A stretch of DNA of 64,000 bases from Agelaius tricolor. Lineage: Eukaryota; Chordata; Aves; Passeriformes; Icteridae. The first letter of the stretch is position 1. Each line of letters begins with the position of its first letter. The translations under genes and the position numbers were made by a program. The DNA lies in contig JALJCS010000051.1 in assembly GCA_023055355.1 (NCBI GenBank), forward strand, positions 2,728,001 to 2,792,000, written 5' to 3'. Below, one piece after another: positions 50,001-63,100 of the stretch. The notes beneath the pieces were generated by a model. It was not told where the DNA came from and made no database searches. It saw nothing but the letters and a program-made list of their open reading frames with translations.

Positions 50001-51087
50001 CCTGGGGAGACAACAGGTCTACCGCGTTTTCATCTGGACACCAGGTCTACCCCGGCTTCTCTGGGAGACCAGGTCTACCTCGCTCCAGCGGAACATCAGG
50101 TCGTCCTCGCCCTGGCGGGACAACAGGTCTTCCCCGACCCTGGCCAGGGACAACAGGTCTACCCGGGCTTCGCTGGGACATCAGGTCTACCCCAGCTCCG
50201 TCCGGAGACAACAGGTCTACCCCGGCCCTGGGCAGGACAACAGGTCTACCCTGGCTTCACTGGGACATCAGGTCTACCCCAGCTCCGTCCGGGGACAACA
50301 GGTCTACCCAGCTCTGTAGGGACATCAGGTCTACCCGAGCTCCGTCCGGGGACAACAAGTCTACCCAGCTCTGTAGGGACATCTGGTCTACTCCAGCTCC
50401 GGCCAGGGACAACAGGTCTACCCAGCTCTGTAGGGACATCAGGTCTACCCCAGCTCCGGCCAGGGACAACAGGTCTACCCTGCTCTGTAGGGACAACTGG
50501 TCTACCTCAGCTCAATAGGGGCAACAGGTATACCCTTGTTCCGTAGGGCTAGCAGATCTCTGTCACAAAGTCCTGGAAAGACAACAGGTCTACCCCGATT
50601 CCAGCGGGACACCAGGTCTACCCCGGATTCTCTGTGACACCAGGTCTAGCTCTCTCCCGTGGGACATCAGGTCATCCTCTCCCTGGCCGTACAACAGGTC
50701 TACCGCGGCCCTGGCCAGGACAACAGGTCGACCCTGGCTTCGCTGGGACATCAGGTCTACCCCAGCTGCGTCCAGGGACAAGAGGTCTACCCAGCTCTGT
50801 AGGGACATCAGGTCTACCCCAGCTCCGGCCAGGGACAACAGGTCTACCCTGCTCTGTAGGGACATCGGGTCGACCCGAGTTCCGTCCAGGGACAAAAGGT
50901 CTACCCTGCTCTGTAGGGACATCAGGTCTACCCCGGCTCCGTCCGGGGACAACAGGTCTACCCAGCTCTGTGGGGACATCAGGTCTACCCCAGCTCCGTC
51001 CGGGGACAACAGGTCTACCCTGCTCTGTAGGGACAACTGGTCTACCTCAACTCAATAGGGGCAACAGGTCTACCCTTGTTCCGTAGG
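47018..51087 (+). repeat. 4,070-bp super-repeat, copy 2
   Basis: Nine units with the same lengths as 42948-47017: starts 47018, 47388, 47757, 48126, 48666, 48980, 49494, 49977 and 50548. The junction with copy 1 is a hybrid landmark. The left side has CTCAACTCAATAGG (A at 46980), and the right side has GTCACCAAGTCC (C at 47037), as at 42948. The exchange lies within 46981-47036. From 48980 on it also belongs to the 5,293-bp register. Confidence 0.9.
48666..48979 (+). repeat. 314-bp higher-order unit, subtype 2
   Basis: It has the 11-monomer structure of the unit at 44596 but carries GTGACAGCAGGTCAAACTC and CCGGACAACAGG in the middle, as at 53959 and 59823. Its first spacer is CCGATTCCAGCGG, as at 44596, whereas 53959 and 59823 have CCGAATCCAGCGG. 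It therefore looks intermediate, a mosaic of the two. Because the CTCAATAGG monomer is absent, the usual in-frame TAG is bypassed and a spurious 246-codon frame runs through it. Confidence 0.82.
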
Positions 51088-52365
51088 GCTAGCAGATCTC
51101 TGTCACAAAGTCCTGGGGAGACAACAGGTCTACCCCTATTCCAGCGGGACACCAGGTCTACCCCGGCTTCTCAGGGAGACCAGGTCTACCTCGCCCCAGC
51201 GGGACATCAGGTCGTCCCTGCCCTGGCGGGACAACAGGTCTACCCCGGCCCTGGCCAGGACAACAGGTCTACCCAGGCTTCGCTGGGACATCAGGTCTAC
51301 CCAAGCACTGTCCGGGGACAACAGGTCTACCAAGCTCTGTAGGGACATCAGGTCTACCCCAGCTCCAGCCAGGGACAACAGGTCTACCCTGCTCTGTAGG
51401 GACAACTGGTCTACCTCAGCTCAATAGGGGCAACAGGTCTACCCTTGTTCCGTAGGGCTAGCAGATCTCTGCCACAAAGTCCTGGGGAGACAACAGGTCT
51501 ACCCCGATTCCAGCGGGACACCAGGTCTACCCCGGCTTCTCTGGGAGACTAGGTCTACCTCGCCCCAGCGGGACATCAGGTCGTCCCTGCCCTGGCGGGA
51601 CAACAGGTCTACCCCGGCCCTGGCCAGGACAACAGGTCGACCCAGGCTTCGCTGGGACATCAGGTCTACCCCAGCACTGTCCGGGGACAACAGGTCTACC
51701 CAGCTCTGTAGGGACATCAGGTCTACCCCAGCTCCAGCCAGGGACAACAGGTCTACCCAGCTCTGTAGGGACATCAGGTCTACCCCAGCTCCAGCCAGGG
51801 ACAACAGGTCTACCCAGCTCTGTAGGGACATCAGGTCTACCTCAGCTCAATAGGGGCAACAGGTCTACCCTTGTTCCGTAGGGCTAGCAGATCTCTGTCA
51901 CAAAGTCCTGGAAAGACAACAGGTCTACCCCGATTCCAGCGGGACTCCAGGTCTACCCCGGCTTCTCTGGGAGACCAGGTCTACCTCGCCCCAGCGGGAC
52001 ATCAGGTCGTCCCTGCCCTGGCGGGACAACAGGTCTACCCCGGCCCTGGCCAGGACAACAGGTGTACCCAGGCTTCGCTGGGACATCAGGTCTACCCCAG
52101 CTGCGTCCAGGGACAAGAGGTCTACCCAGCTCTGTAGGGACATCAGGTCTACCCAAGCTCCGGCAAGGGACAACAGGTCGACCCAGCTCTGTAGGGACAT
52201 CAGGTCTACCCCAGCTCCGTCCGGGGACAACAGGTCTACCCAGCTCTGTGGGGACATCAGGTCTACCCCAGCTCCGTCCGGGGACAACAGGTCTACCCTG
52301 CTCTGTAGGGACAACTGGTCTACCTCATCTCAATAGGGACAACAGGTCTACCAATATATCGTAGG

Positions 52366-52847
52366 GCTAGCAGATCTCTGTCACAAAATCCTGGGGAGAC
52401 AACAGGTCTACCCCGATTCCAGCGGACACCAGGTCTACCCCGGCTTCTCTGGGAGACCAGGTCTACCTCGCCCCAGCGGGACATCAGGTCGTCCCTGCCC
52501 TGGCGGGACAACAGGTCTACCCCGGCCCTGGCCAGGACAACAGGTCTACCCAGGCTTCGCTGGGACATCAGGTCTACCCCAGCACTGTCCGGGGACAACA
52601 GGTCTACCCAGCTCTGTAGGGACATCAGGTCTACCCGAGCTCCGTCTGGGGACAACAAGTCTACCCAGCTCTGTAGGGACATCAGGTCTACCTCAGCTCC
52701 ATCCAGGGACAACAGGTCTACCCAGCTCTGTAGGGACATCAGGTCTACCCCACCTCCAGCTAGGGACAACAGGTCTACCCAGCTCTGTAGGGACATCAGG
52801 TCTACCTCAGCTCAATAGGGGCAACAGGTCTACATTTGTTCCGTAGG
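52366..52847 (+). repeat. 482-bp higher-order unit with one-base deletion
   Basis: A 483-bp-type unit that has lost one G, reading CCAGCGGACACC near 52422 instead of CCAGCGGGACACC. The landmark before it is also distinctive: CCAATATATCG replaces CCCTTATATCG. Both marks recur at 58230 and 63523, exactly in the super-repeat register, so the deletion predates those duplications. Confidence 0.87.
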
Positions 52848-53958
52848 GCAAGCAGATCTCTGTCACCAAGTCCTGGGGAGACAACAGGTCTACCGCGTTT
52901 TCATCTGGACACCAGGTCTACCCCGGCTTCTCAGGGAGACCAGGTCTACCTCGCTCCAGCGGAACATCAGATCGTCCTCGTCCTGGCGGGACAACAGGTC
53001 TTCCCCGACCCTGGCCAGGGACAACAGGTCTACCCGGGCTTCGCTGGGACATCAGGTCTACCCCAGCTCCGTCCGGAGACAACAGGTCTACCCCGGCCCT
53101 GGGCAGGACAACAGGTCTACCCTGGCTTCACTGGGACATCAGGTCTACCCCAGCTCCGTCCGGGGACAACAGGTCTACCCAGCTCTGTAGGGACATCAGG
53201 TCTACCCGAGCTCCGTCCGGGGACAACAAGTCTACCCAGCTCTGTAGGGACATCTGGTCTACCCCAGCTCCGGCCAGGGACAACAGGTCTACCCAGCTCT
53301 GTAGGGACATCAGGTCTACCCCAGCTCCGGCCAGGGACAACAGGTCTACCCTGCTCTGTAGGGACAACTGGTCTACCTCAGCTCAATAGGGGCAACAGGT
53401 CTACCCTTGTTCCGTAGGGCTAGCAGATCTCTGTCACAAAGTCCTGGAAAGACAACAGGTCTACCCCGATTCCAGCGGGACACCAGGTCTACCCCGGATT
53501 CTCTGTGACACCAGGTCTAGCTCTCTCCCGTGGGACATCAGGTCATCCTCTCCCTGGCCGTACAACAGGTCTACCGCGGCCCTGGCCAGGACAACAGGTC
53601 GACCCTGGCTTCGCTGGGACATCAGGTCTACCCCAGCTGCGTCCAGGGACAAGAGGTCTACCCAGCTCTGTAGGGACATCAGGTCTTCCCCAGCTCCGTC
53701 CGGGGACAACAGGTCTACCCTGCTCTGTAGGGACATCGGGTCTACCCGAGTTCCGGCCAGGGACAAAAGGTCTACCCTGCTCTGTAGGGACATCAGGTCT
53801 ACCCCAGCTCCGTCCGGGGACAACAGGTCTACCCAGCTCTGTGGGGACATCAGGTCTACCCCAGCTCCGTCCGGGGACAACAGGTCTACCCTGCTCTGTA
53901 GGGACAACTGGTCTACCTCAACTCAATAGGGGCAACAGGTCTACCCTTGTTCCGTAGG

Positions 53959-54272
53959 GCTAGCAGATCTCTGTCACAAAGTCCTGGGGAGACAACAGGT
54001 CTACCCCGAATCCAGCGGGACACCAGGTCTACCCCGGATTCTCTGTGACAGCAGGTCAAACTCGCTCCCGTGGGACATCAGGTCGTCCTCGCCCTGGCCG
54101 GACAACAGGTCTACCCCGGCCCTGGCCAGGACAACAGGTCTACCCAGGCTTCGCTGGGACATCAGGTCTACCCCAGCTCCGTCCAGAGACAACAGGTCTA
54201 CCCAGCTCTGTAGGGACATCAGGTCTACCCCACCTCCATCCGGGGACAACAGGTCTACCCTTGTTCCGTAGG
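53959..54272 (+). repeat. 314-bp higher-order unit, subtype 3
   Basis: Eleven monomers lacking the CTCAATAGG pair. It carries CCGAATCCAGCGG and GTGACAGCAGGTCAAACTC, and is followed by a GCAAGC landmark. The matching unit at 59823 has the same marks, one super-repeat (5,864 bp) later. Confidence 0.82.
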
Positions 54273-55269
54273 GCAAGCAGATCTCTGTCACCAAGTCCTG
54301 GGGAGACAACAGGTCTACCGCGTTTTCAGCTAGACACCAGGTCTACCCCGGCTTCTCAGGGAGACCAGGTCTACCTCGCTCCAGCGGAACATCAGGTTGT
54401 CCTCGCCCTGGCGGGACAAAAGGTCTTCCCCGACCCTGGCCAGGGACAACAGGTCTACACTGGCTTCGCTGGGACATCAGGTCTACCCCACCTCCATCCG
54501 GAGACAACAGGTCTACCCCGGCCCTGGGCAGGACAACAGGTCTACCCACGCTTCACTGGGACATCAGGTCTACCCGAGCTCCGGCCAGGGACAACAGGTC
54601 TACCCTGCTCTGTAGGGAGATCAGGTCTTCCCCAGCTCCGTCCGGGGACAACAGGTCTACCCAGCTCTGTAGGGACATCAGGTCTACCCCAGCTCCGTCC
54701 GGGGACAACAGGTCTACCCAGCTCTGTAGGGACAACTGGTCTACCTCAACTCAATAGGGGCAACAGGTCTACCCTTGTTCCGTAGGGCTAGCAGATCTCT
54801 GTCACAAAGTCCTGGGGAAACAACAGGTCTACCCCGATTCCAGCGGGACACCATGTCTACCCCGGCTTCTCTGGGAGACCAGGTCTACCTCGCCCCAGCG
54901 GGACATCAGGTCGTCCTTGCCCTGGCGGGACAACAGGTCTACCCCGGCCCTGGCCAGGACAACAGGTCTACCCAGGCTTCGCTGGGACATCAGGTCTACC
55001 CCAGCACTGTCCGGGGACAACAGGTCTACCCAGCTCTGTAGGGACATCAGGTCTACCCGAGCTCCGTCTGGGGACAACAAGTCTACCCAGCTCTGTAGGG
55101 ACATCAGGTCTACCTCAGCTCCATCCAGGGACAACAGGTCTACCCAGCTCTGTAGGGACATCAGGTCTACCCCACCTCCAGCTAGGGACAACAGGTCTAC
55201 CCAGCTCTGTAGGGACATCAGGTCTACCTCAGCTCAATAGGGGCAACAGGTCTACATTTGTTCCGTAGG

Positions 55270-55840
55270 GCAAGCAGATCTCTGTCACCAAGTCCTGGGG
55301 AGACAACAGGTCTACCGCGTTTTCATCTGGACACCAGGTCTACCCCGGCTTCTCTGGGAGACCAGGTCTACCTCGCTCCAGCGGAACATCAGGTCGTCCT
55401 CGCCCTGGCGGGACAACAGGTCTTCCCCGACCCTGGCCAGGGACAACAGGTCTACCCGGGCTTCGCTGGGACATCAGGTCTACCCCAGCTCCGTCCGGAG
55501 ACAACAGGTCTACCCCGGCCCTGGGCAGGACAACAGGTCTACCCAGGCTTCGCTGGGACATCAGGTCTACCCCAGCACTGTCCGGGGACAACAGGTCTAC
55601 CCAGCTCTGTAGGGACATCAGGTCTACCCGAGCTCCGTCTGGGGACAACAAGTCTACCCAGCTCTGTAGGGACATCAGGTCTACCTCAGCTCCATCCAGG
55701 GACAACAGGTCTACCCAGCTCTGTAGGGACATCAGGTCTACCCCACCTCCAGCTAGGGACAACAGGTCTACCCAGCTCTGTAGGGACATCAGGTCTACCT
55801 CAGCTCAATAGGGGCAACAGGTCTACATTTGTTCCGTAGG
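55270..55840 (+). repeat. Inserted 571-bp hybrid unit (571 head, 483 tail)
   Basis: The first roughly 273 bp match the following 571-bp unit (B head GCGTTTTCATCTGG through GCCCTGGGCAGGACAACAGG). From about 55544 the sequence switches to CAGGCTTCGCTGGG, CCAGCACTGTCCGGG, CTCCGTCTGGGG and CCACCTCCAGCTAGGG, which is the tail of the preceding 483-bp unit. Landmarks GGCTTCGC in the two places (54975 and 55546) are exactly 571 bp apart. A 273-bp head plus a 298-bp tail equals 571 bp, so the equality with the normal 571-bp class is a coincidence of length. Confidence 0.88.
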
Positions 55841-58229
55841 GCAAGCAGATCTCTGTCACCAAGTCCTGGGGAGACAACAGGTCTACCGCGTTTTCATCTG
55901 GACACCAGGTCTACCCCGGCTTCTCTGGGAGACCAGGTCTACCTCGCTCCAGCGGAACATCAGGTCGTCCTCGCCCTGGCGGGACAACAGGTCTTCCCCG
56001 ACCCTGGCCAGGGACAACAGGTCTACCCGGGCTTCGCTGGGACATCAGGTCTACCCCAGCTCCGTCCGGAGACAACAGGTCTACCCCGGCCCTGGGCAGG
56101 ACAACAGGTCTACCCTGGCTTCACTGGGACATCAGGTCTACCCCAGCTCCGTCCGGGGACAACAGGTCTACCCAGCTCTGTAGGGACATCAGGTCTACCC
56201 GAGCTCCGTCCGGGGACAACAAGTCTACCCAGCTCTGTAGGGACATCTGGTCTACTCCAGCTCCGGCCAGGGACAACAGGTCTACCCAGCTCTGTAGGGA
56301 CATCAGGTCTACCCCAGCTCCGGCCAGGGACAACAGGTCTACCCTGCTCTGTAGGGACAACTGGTCTACCTCAGCTCAATAGGGGCAACAGGTATACCCT
56401 TGTTCCGTAGGGCTAGCAGATCTCTTTCACAAAGTCCTGGAAAGACAACAGGTCTACCCCGATTCCAGCGGGACACCAGGTCTACCCCGGATTCTCTGTG
56501 ACACCAGGTCTAGCTCTCTCCCGTGGGACATCAGGTCATCCTCTCCCTGGCCGTACAACAGGTCTACCGCGGCCCTGGCCAGGACAACAGGTCGACCCTG
56601 GCTTCGCTGGGACATCAGGTCTACCCCAGCTGCGTCCAGGGACAAGAGGTCTACCCAGCTCTGTAGGGACATCAGGTCTACCCCAGCTCCGGCCAGGGAC
56701 AACAGGTCTACCCTGCTCTGTAGGGACATCGGGTCGACCCGAGTTCCGTCCAGGGACAAAAGGTCTACCCTGCTCTGTAGGGACATCAGGTCTACCCCGG
56801 CTCCGTCCGGGGACAACAGGTCTACCCAGCTCTGTGGGGACATCAGGTCTACCCCAGCTCCGTCCGGGGACAACAGGTCTACCCTGCTCTGTAGGGACAA
56901 CTGGTCTACCTCAACTCAATAGGGGCAACAGGTCTACCCTTGTTCCGTAGGGCTAGCAGATCTCTGTCACAAAGTCCTGGGGAGACAACAGGTCTACCCC
57001 TATTCCAGCGGGACACCAGGTCTACCCCGGCTTCTCAGGGAGACCAGGTCTACCTCGCCCCAGCGGGACATCAGGTCGTCCCTGCCCTGGCGGGACAACA
57101 GGTCTACCCCGGCCCTGGCCAGGACAACAGGTCTACCCAGGCTTCGCTGGGACATCAGGTCTACCCAAGCACTGTCCGGGGACAACAGGTCTACCAAGCT
57201 CTGTAGGGACATCAGGTCTACCCCAGCTCCAGCCAGGGACAACAGGTCTACCCTGCTCTGTAGGGACAACTGGTCTACCTCAGCTCAATAGGGGCAACAG
57301 GTCTACCCTTGTTCCGTAGGGCTAGCAGATCTCTGCCACAAAGTCCTGGGGAGACAACAGGTCTACCCCGATTCCAGCGGGACACCAGGTCTACCCCGGC
57401 TTCTCTGGGAGACTAGGTCTACCTCGCCCCAGCGGGACATCAGGTCGTCCCTGCCCTGGCGGGACAACAGGTCTACCCCGGCCCTGGCCAGGACAACAGG
57501 TCGACCCAGGCTTCGCTGGGACATCAGGTCTACCCCAGCACTGTCCGGGGACAACAGGTCTACCCAGCTCTGTAGGGACATCAGGTCTACCCCAGCTCCA
57601 GCCAGGGACAACAGGTCTACCCAGCTCTGTAGGGACATCAGGTCTACCCCAGCTCCAGCCAGGGACAACAGGTCTACCCAGCTCTGTAGGGACATCAGGT
57701 CTACCTCAGCTCAATAGGGGCAACAGGTCTACCCTTGTTCCGTAGGGCTAGCAGATCTCTGTCACAAAGTCCTGGAAAGACAACAGGTCTACCCCGATTC
57801 CAGCGGGACTCCAGGTCTACCCCGGCTTCTCTGGGAGACCAGGTCTACCTCGCCCCAGCGGGACATCAGGTCGTCCCTGCCCTGGCGGGACAACAGGTCT
57901 ACCCCGGCCCTGGCCAGGACAACAGGTGTACCCAGGCTTCGCTGGGACATCAGGTCTACCCCAGCTGCGTCCAGGGACAAGAGGTCTACCCAGCTCTGTA
58001 GGGACATCAGGTCTACCCAAGCTCCGGCAAGGGACAACAGGTCGACCCAGCTCTGTAGGGACATCAGGTCTACCCCAGCTCCGTCCGGGGACAACAGGTC
58101 TACCCAGCTCTGTGGGGACATCAGGTCTACCCCAGCTCCGTCCGGGGACAACAGGTCTACCCTGCTCTGTAGGGACAACTGGTCTACCTCATCTCAATAG
58201 GGACAACAGGTCTACCAATATATCGTAGG

Positions 58230-58711
58230 GCTAGCAGATCTCTGTCACAAAATCCTGGGGAGACAACAGGTCTACCCCGATTCCAGCGGACACCAGGTCT
58301 ACCCCGGCTTCTCTGGGAGACCAGGTCTACCTCGCCCCAGCGGGACATCAGGTCGTCCCTGCCCTGGCGGGACAACAGGTCTACCCCGGCCCTGGCCAGG
58401 ACAACAGGTCTACCCAGGCTTCGCTGGGACATCAGGTCTACCCCAGCACTGTCCGGGGACAACAGGTCTACCCAGCTCTGTAGGGACATCAGGTCTACCC
58501 GAGCTCCGTCTGGGGACAACAAGTCTACCCAGCTCTGTAGGGACATCAGGTCTACCTCAGCTCCATCCAGGGACAACAGGTCTACCCAGCTCTGTAGGGA
58601 CATCAGGTCTACCCCACCTCCAGCTAGGGACAACAGGTCTACCCAGCTCTGTAGGGACATCAGGTCTACCTCAGCTCAATAGGGGCAACAGGTCTACATT
58701 TGTTCCGTAGG
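58230..58711 (+). repeat. 482-bp unit with one-base deletion, second copy
   Basis: Repeats the unit at 52366 at offset 5,864, with the same missing G (CCAGCGGACACC near 58286) and the same AATATATCG landmark. Confidence 0.86.
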
Positions 58712-59822
58712 GCAAGCAGATCTCTGTCACCAAGTCCTGGGGAGACAACAGGTCTACCGCGTTTTCATCTGGACACCAGGTCTACCCCGGCTTCTCAGGG
58801 AGACCAGGTCTACCTCGCTCCAGCGGAACATCAGGTCGTCCTCGCCCTGGCGGGACAACAGGTCTTCCCCGACCCTGGCCAGGGACAACAGGTCTACCCG
58901 GGCTTCGCTGGGACATCAGGTCTACCCCAGCTCCGTCCGGAGACAACAGGTCTACCCCGGCCCTGGGCAGGACAACAGGTCTACCCTGGCTTCACTGGGA
59001 CATCAGGTCTACCCCAGCTCCGTCCGGGGACAACAGGTCTACCCAGCTCTGTAGGGACATCAGGTCTACCCGAGCTCCGTCCGGGGACAACAAGTCTACC
59101 CAGCTCTGTAGGGACATCTGGTCTACCCCAGCTCCGGCCAGGGACAACAGGTCTACCCAGCTCTGTAGGGACATCAGGTCTACCCCAGCTCCGGCCAGGG
59201 ACAACAGGTCTACCCTGCTCTGTAGGGACAACTGGTCTACCTCAGCTCAATAGGGGCAACAGGTCTACCCTTGTTCCGTAGGGCTAGCAGATCTCTGTCA
59301 CAAAGTCCTGGAAAGACAACAGGTCTACCCCGATTCCAGCGGGACACCAGGTCTACCCCGGATTCTCTGTGACACCAGGTCTAGCTCTCTCCCGTGGGAC
59401 ATCAGGTCATCCTCTCCCTGGCCGTACAACAGGTCTACCGCGGCCCTGGCCAGGACAACAGGTCGACCCTGGCTTCGCTGGGACATCAGGTCTACCCCAG
59501 CTGCGTCCAGGGACAAGAGGTCTACCCAGCTCTGTAGGGACATCAGGTCTTCCCCAGCTCCGTCCGGGGACAACAGGTCTACCCTGCTCTGTAGGGACAT
59601 CGGGTCTACCCGAGTTCCGGCCAGGGACAAAAGGTCTACCCTGCTCTGTAGGGACATCAGGTCTACCCCAGCTCCGTCCGGGGACAACAGGTCTACCCAG
59701 CTCTGTGGGGACATCAGGTCTACCCCAGCTCCGTCCGGGGACAACAGGTCTACCCTGCTCTGTAGGGACAACTGGTCTACCTCAACTCAATAGGGGCAAC
59801 AGGTCTACCCTTGTTCCGTAGG

Positions 59823-60136
59823 GCTAGCAGATCTCTGTCACAAAGTCCTGGGGAGACAACAGGTCTACCCCGAATCCAGCGGGACACCAGGTCTACCCCG
59901 GATTCTCTGTGACAGCAGGTCAAACTCGCTCCCGTGGGACATCAGGTCGTCCTCGCCCTGGCCGGACAACAGGTCTACCCCGGCCCTGGCCAGGACAACA
60001 GGTCTACCCAGGCTTCGCTGGGACATCAGGTCTACCCCAGCTCCGTCCAGAGACAACAGGTCTACCCAGCTCTGTAGGGACATCAGGTCTACCCCACCTC
60101 CATCCGGGGACAACAGGTCTACCCTTGTTCCGTAGG
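59823..60136 (+). repeat. 314-bp higher-order unit, subtype 3, second copy
   Basis: Same marks as 53959-54272 (CCGAATCCAGCGG, GTGACAGCAGGTCAAACTC) and the same missing CTCAATAGG monomer pair. Confidence 0.82.
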
Positions 60137-63100
60137 GCAAGCAGATCTCTGTCACCAAGTCCTGGGGAGACAACAGGTCTACCGCGTTTTCAGCTAGACA
60201 CCAGGTCTACCCCGGCTTCTCAGGGAGACCAGGTCTACCTCGCTCCAGCGGAACATCAGGTTGTCCTCGCCCTGGCGGGACAAAAGGTCTTCCCCGACCC
60301 TGGCCAGGGACAACAGGTCTACACTGGCTTCGCTGGGACATCAGGTCTACCCCACCTCCATCCGGAGACAACAGGTCTACCCCGGCCCTGGGCAGGACAA
60401 CAGGTCTACCCACGCTTCACTGGGACATCAGGTCTACCCGAGCTCCGGCCAGGGACAACAGGTCTACCCTGCTCTGTAGGGAGATCAGGTCTTCCCCAGC
60501 TCCGTCCGGGGACAACAGGTCTACCCAGCTCTGTAGGGACATCAGGTCTACCCCAGCTCCGTCCGGGGACAACAGGTCTACCCAGCTCTGTAGGGACAAC
60601 TGGTCTACCTCAACTCAATAGGGGCAACAGGTCTACCCTTGTTCCGTAGGGCTAGCAGATCTCTGTCACAAAGTCCTGGGGAAACAACAGGTCTACCCCG
60701 ATTCCAGCGGGACACCATGTCTACCCCGGCTTCTCTGGGAGACCAGGTCTACCTCGCCCCAGCGGGACATCAGGTCGTCCTTGCCCTGGCGGGACAACAG
60801 GTCTACCCCGGCCCTGGCCAGGACAACAGGTCTACCCAGGCTTCGCTGGGACATCAGGTCTACCCCAGCACTGTCCGGGGACAACAGGTCTACCCAGCTC
60901 TGTAGGGACATCAGGTCTACCCGAGCTCCGTCTGGGGACAACAAGTCTACCCAGCTCTGTAGGGACATCAGGTCTACCTCAGCTCCATCCAGGGACAACA
61001 GGTCTACCCAGCTCTGTAGGGACATCAGGTCTACCCCACCTCCAGCTAGGGACAACAGGTCTACCCAGCTCTGTAGGGACATCAGGTCTACCTCAGCTCA
61101 ATAGGGGCAACAGGTCTACATTTGTTCCGTAGGGCAAGCAGATCTCTGTCACCAAGTCCTGGGGAGACAACAGGTCTACCGCGTTTTCATCTGGACACCA
61201 GGTCTACCCCGGCTTCTCTGGGAGACCAGGTCTACCTCGCTCCAGCGGAACATCAGGTCGTCCTCGCCCTGGCGGGACAACAGGTCTTCCCCGACCCTGG
61301 CCAGGGACAACAGGTCTACCCGGGCTTCGCTGGGACATCAGGTCTACCCCAGCTCCGTCCGGAGACAACAGGTCTACCCCGGCCCTGGGCAGGACAACAG
61401 GTCTACCCTGGCTTCACTGGGACATCAGGTCTACCCCAGCTCCGTCCGGGGACAACAGGTCTACCCAGCTCTGTAGGGACATCAGGTCTACCCGAGCTCC
61501 GTCCGGGGACAACAAGTCTACCCAGCTCTGTAGGGACATCTGGTCTACTCCAGCTCCGGCCAGGGACAACAGGTCTACCCAGCTCTGTAGGGACATCAGG
61601 TCTACCCCAGCTCCGGCCAGGGACAACAGGTCTACCCTGCTCTGTAGGGACAACTGGTCTACCTCAGCTCAATAGGGGCAACAGGTCTACCCTTGTTCCG
61701 TAGGGCTAGCAGATCTCTGTCACAAAGTCCTGGAAAGACAACAGGTCTACCCCGATTCCAGCGGGACACCAGGTCTACCCCGGATTCTCTGTGACACCAG
61801 GTCTAGCTCTCTCCCGTGGGACATCAGGTCATCCTCTCCCTGGCCGTACAACAGGTCTACCGCGGCCCTGGCCAGGACAACAGGTCGACCCTGGCTTCGC
61901 TGGGACATCAGGTCTACCCCAGCTGCGTCCAGGGACAAGAGGTCTACCCAGCTCTGTAGGGACATCAGGTCTACCCCAGCTCCGGCCAGGGACAACAGGT
62001 CTACCCTGCTCTGTAGGGACATCGGGTCGACCCGAGTTCCGTCCAGGGACAAAAGGTCTACCCTGCTCTGTAGGGACATCAGGTCTACCCCGGCTCCGTC
62101 CGGGGACAACAGGTCTACCCAGCTCTGTGGGGACATCAGGTCTACCCCAGCTCCGTCCGGGGACAACAGGTCTACCCTGCTCTGTAGGGACAACTGGTCT
62201 ACCTCAACTCAATAGGGGCAACAGGTCTACCCTTGTTCCGTAGGGCTAGCAGATCTCTGTCACAAAGTCCTGGGGAGACAACAGGTCTACCCCTATTCCA
62301 GCGGGACACCAGGTCTACCCCGGCTTCTCAGGGAGACCAGGTCTACCTCGCCCCAGCGGGACATCAGGTCGTCCCTGCCCTGGCGGGACAACAGGTCTAC
62401 CCCGGCCCTGGCCAGGACAACAGGTCTACCCAGGCTTCGCTGGGACATCAGGTCTACCCAAGCACTGTCCGGGGACAACAGGTCTACCCAGCTCTGTAGG
62501 GACATCAGGTCTACCCCAGCTCCAGCCAGGGACAACAGGTCTACCCTGCTCTGTAGGGACAACTGGTCTACCTCAGCTCAATAGGGGCAACAGGTCTACC
62601 CTTGTTCCGTAGGGCTAGCAGATCTCTGCCACAAAGTCCTGGGGAGACAACAGGTCTACCCCGATTCCAGCGGGACACCAGGTCTACCCCGGCTTCTCTG
62701 GGAGACTAGGTCTACCTCGCCCCAGCGGGACATCAGGTCGTCCCTGCCCTGGCGGGACAACAGGTCTACCCCGGCCCTGGCCAGGACAACAGGTCGACCC
62801 AGGCTTCGCTGGGACATCAGGTCTACCCCAGCACTGTCCGGGGACAACAGGTCTACCCAGCTCTGTAGGGACATCAGGTCTACCCCAGCTCCAGCCAGGG
62901 ACAACAGGTCTACCCAGCTCTGTAGGGACATCAGGTCTACCCCAGCTCCAGCCAGGGACAACAGGTCTACCCAGCTCTGTAGGGACATCAGGTCTACCTC
63001 AGCTCAATAGGGGCAACAGGTCTACCCTTGTTCCGTAGGGCTAGCAGATCTCTGTCACAAAGTCCTGGAAAGACAACAGGTCTACCCCGATTCCAGCGGG

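Larger units (their letters stand above)
48980..54272 (+). repeat. 5,293-bp super-repeat, copy 1
   Basis: Eleven units: 514 (48980), 483 (49494), 571 (49977), 540 (50548), 369 (51088), 426 (51457), 483 (51883), 482 (52366), 571 (52848), 540 (53419) and 314 (53959). It contains the 571-540 doublet (1,111 bp) twice. Compared with the 4,070-bp repeat, the 2,871-bp segment 51088-53958 stands where the other has 1,648 bp (370-369-369-540); the difference, 1,223 bp, equals 5,293 - 4,070. A private change, CAGATCGTCCTCGTCC, sits near 52968. Confidence 0.9.
54273..60136 (+). repeat. 5,293-bp super-repeat, copy 2, enlarged to 5,864 bp
   Basis: Units start at 54273 (514), 54787 (483), 55270 (571, hybrid), 55841 (571), 56412 (540), 56952 (369), 57321 (426), 57747 (483), 58230 (482), 58712 (571), 59283 (540) and 59823 (314). 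It is identical in order to copy 1 except for one additional 571-bp unit at 55270. Shared rare variants (CTACTCCAGC near 56252 and AACAGGTATACC near 56389) match 50388 and 50525 of copy 1. A private CTCTTTCAC sits near 56421. Confidence 0.9.
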
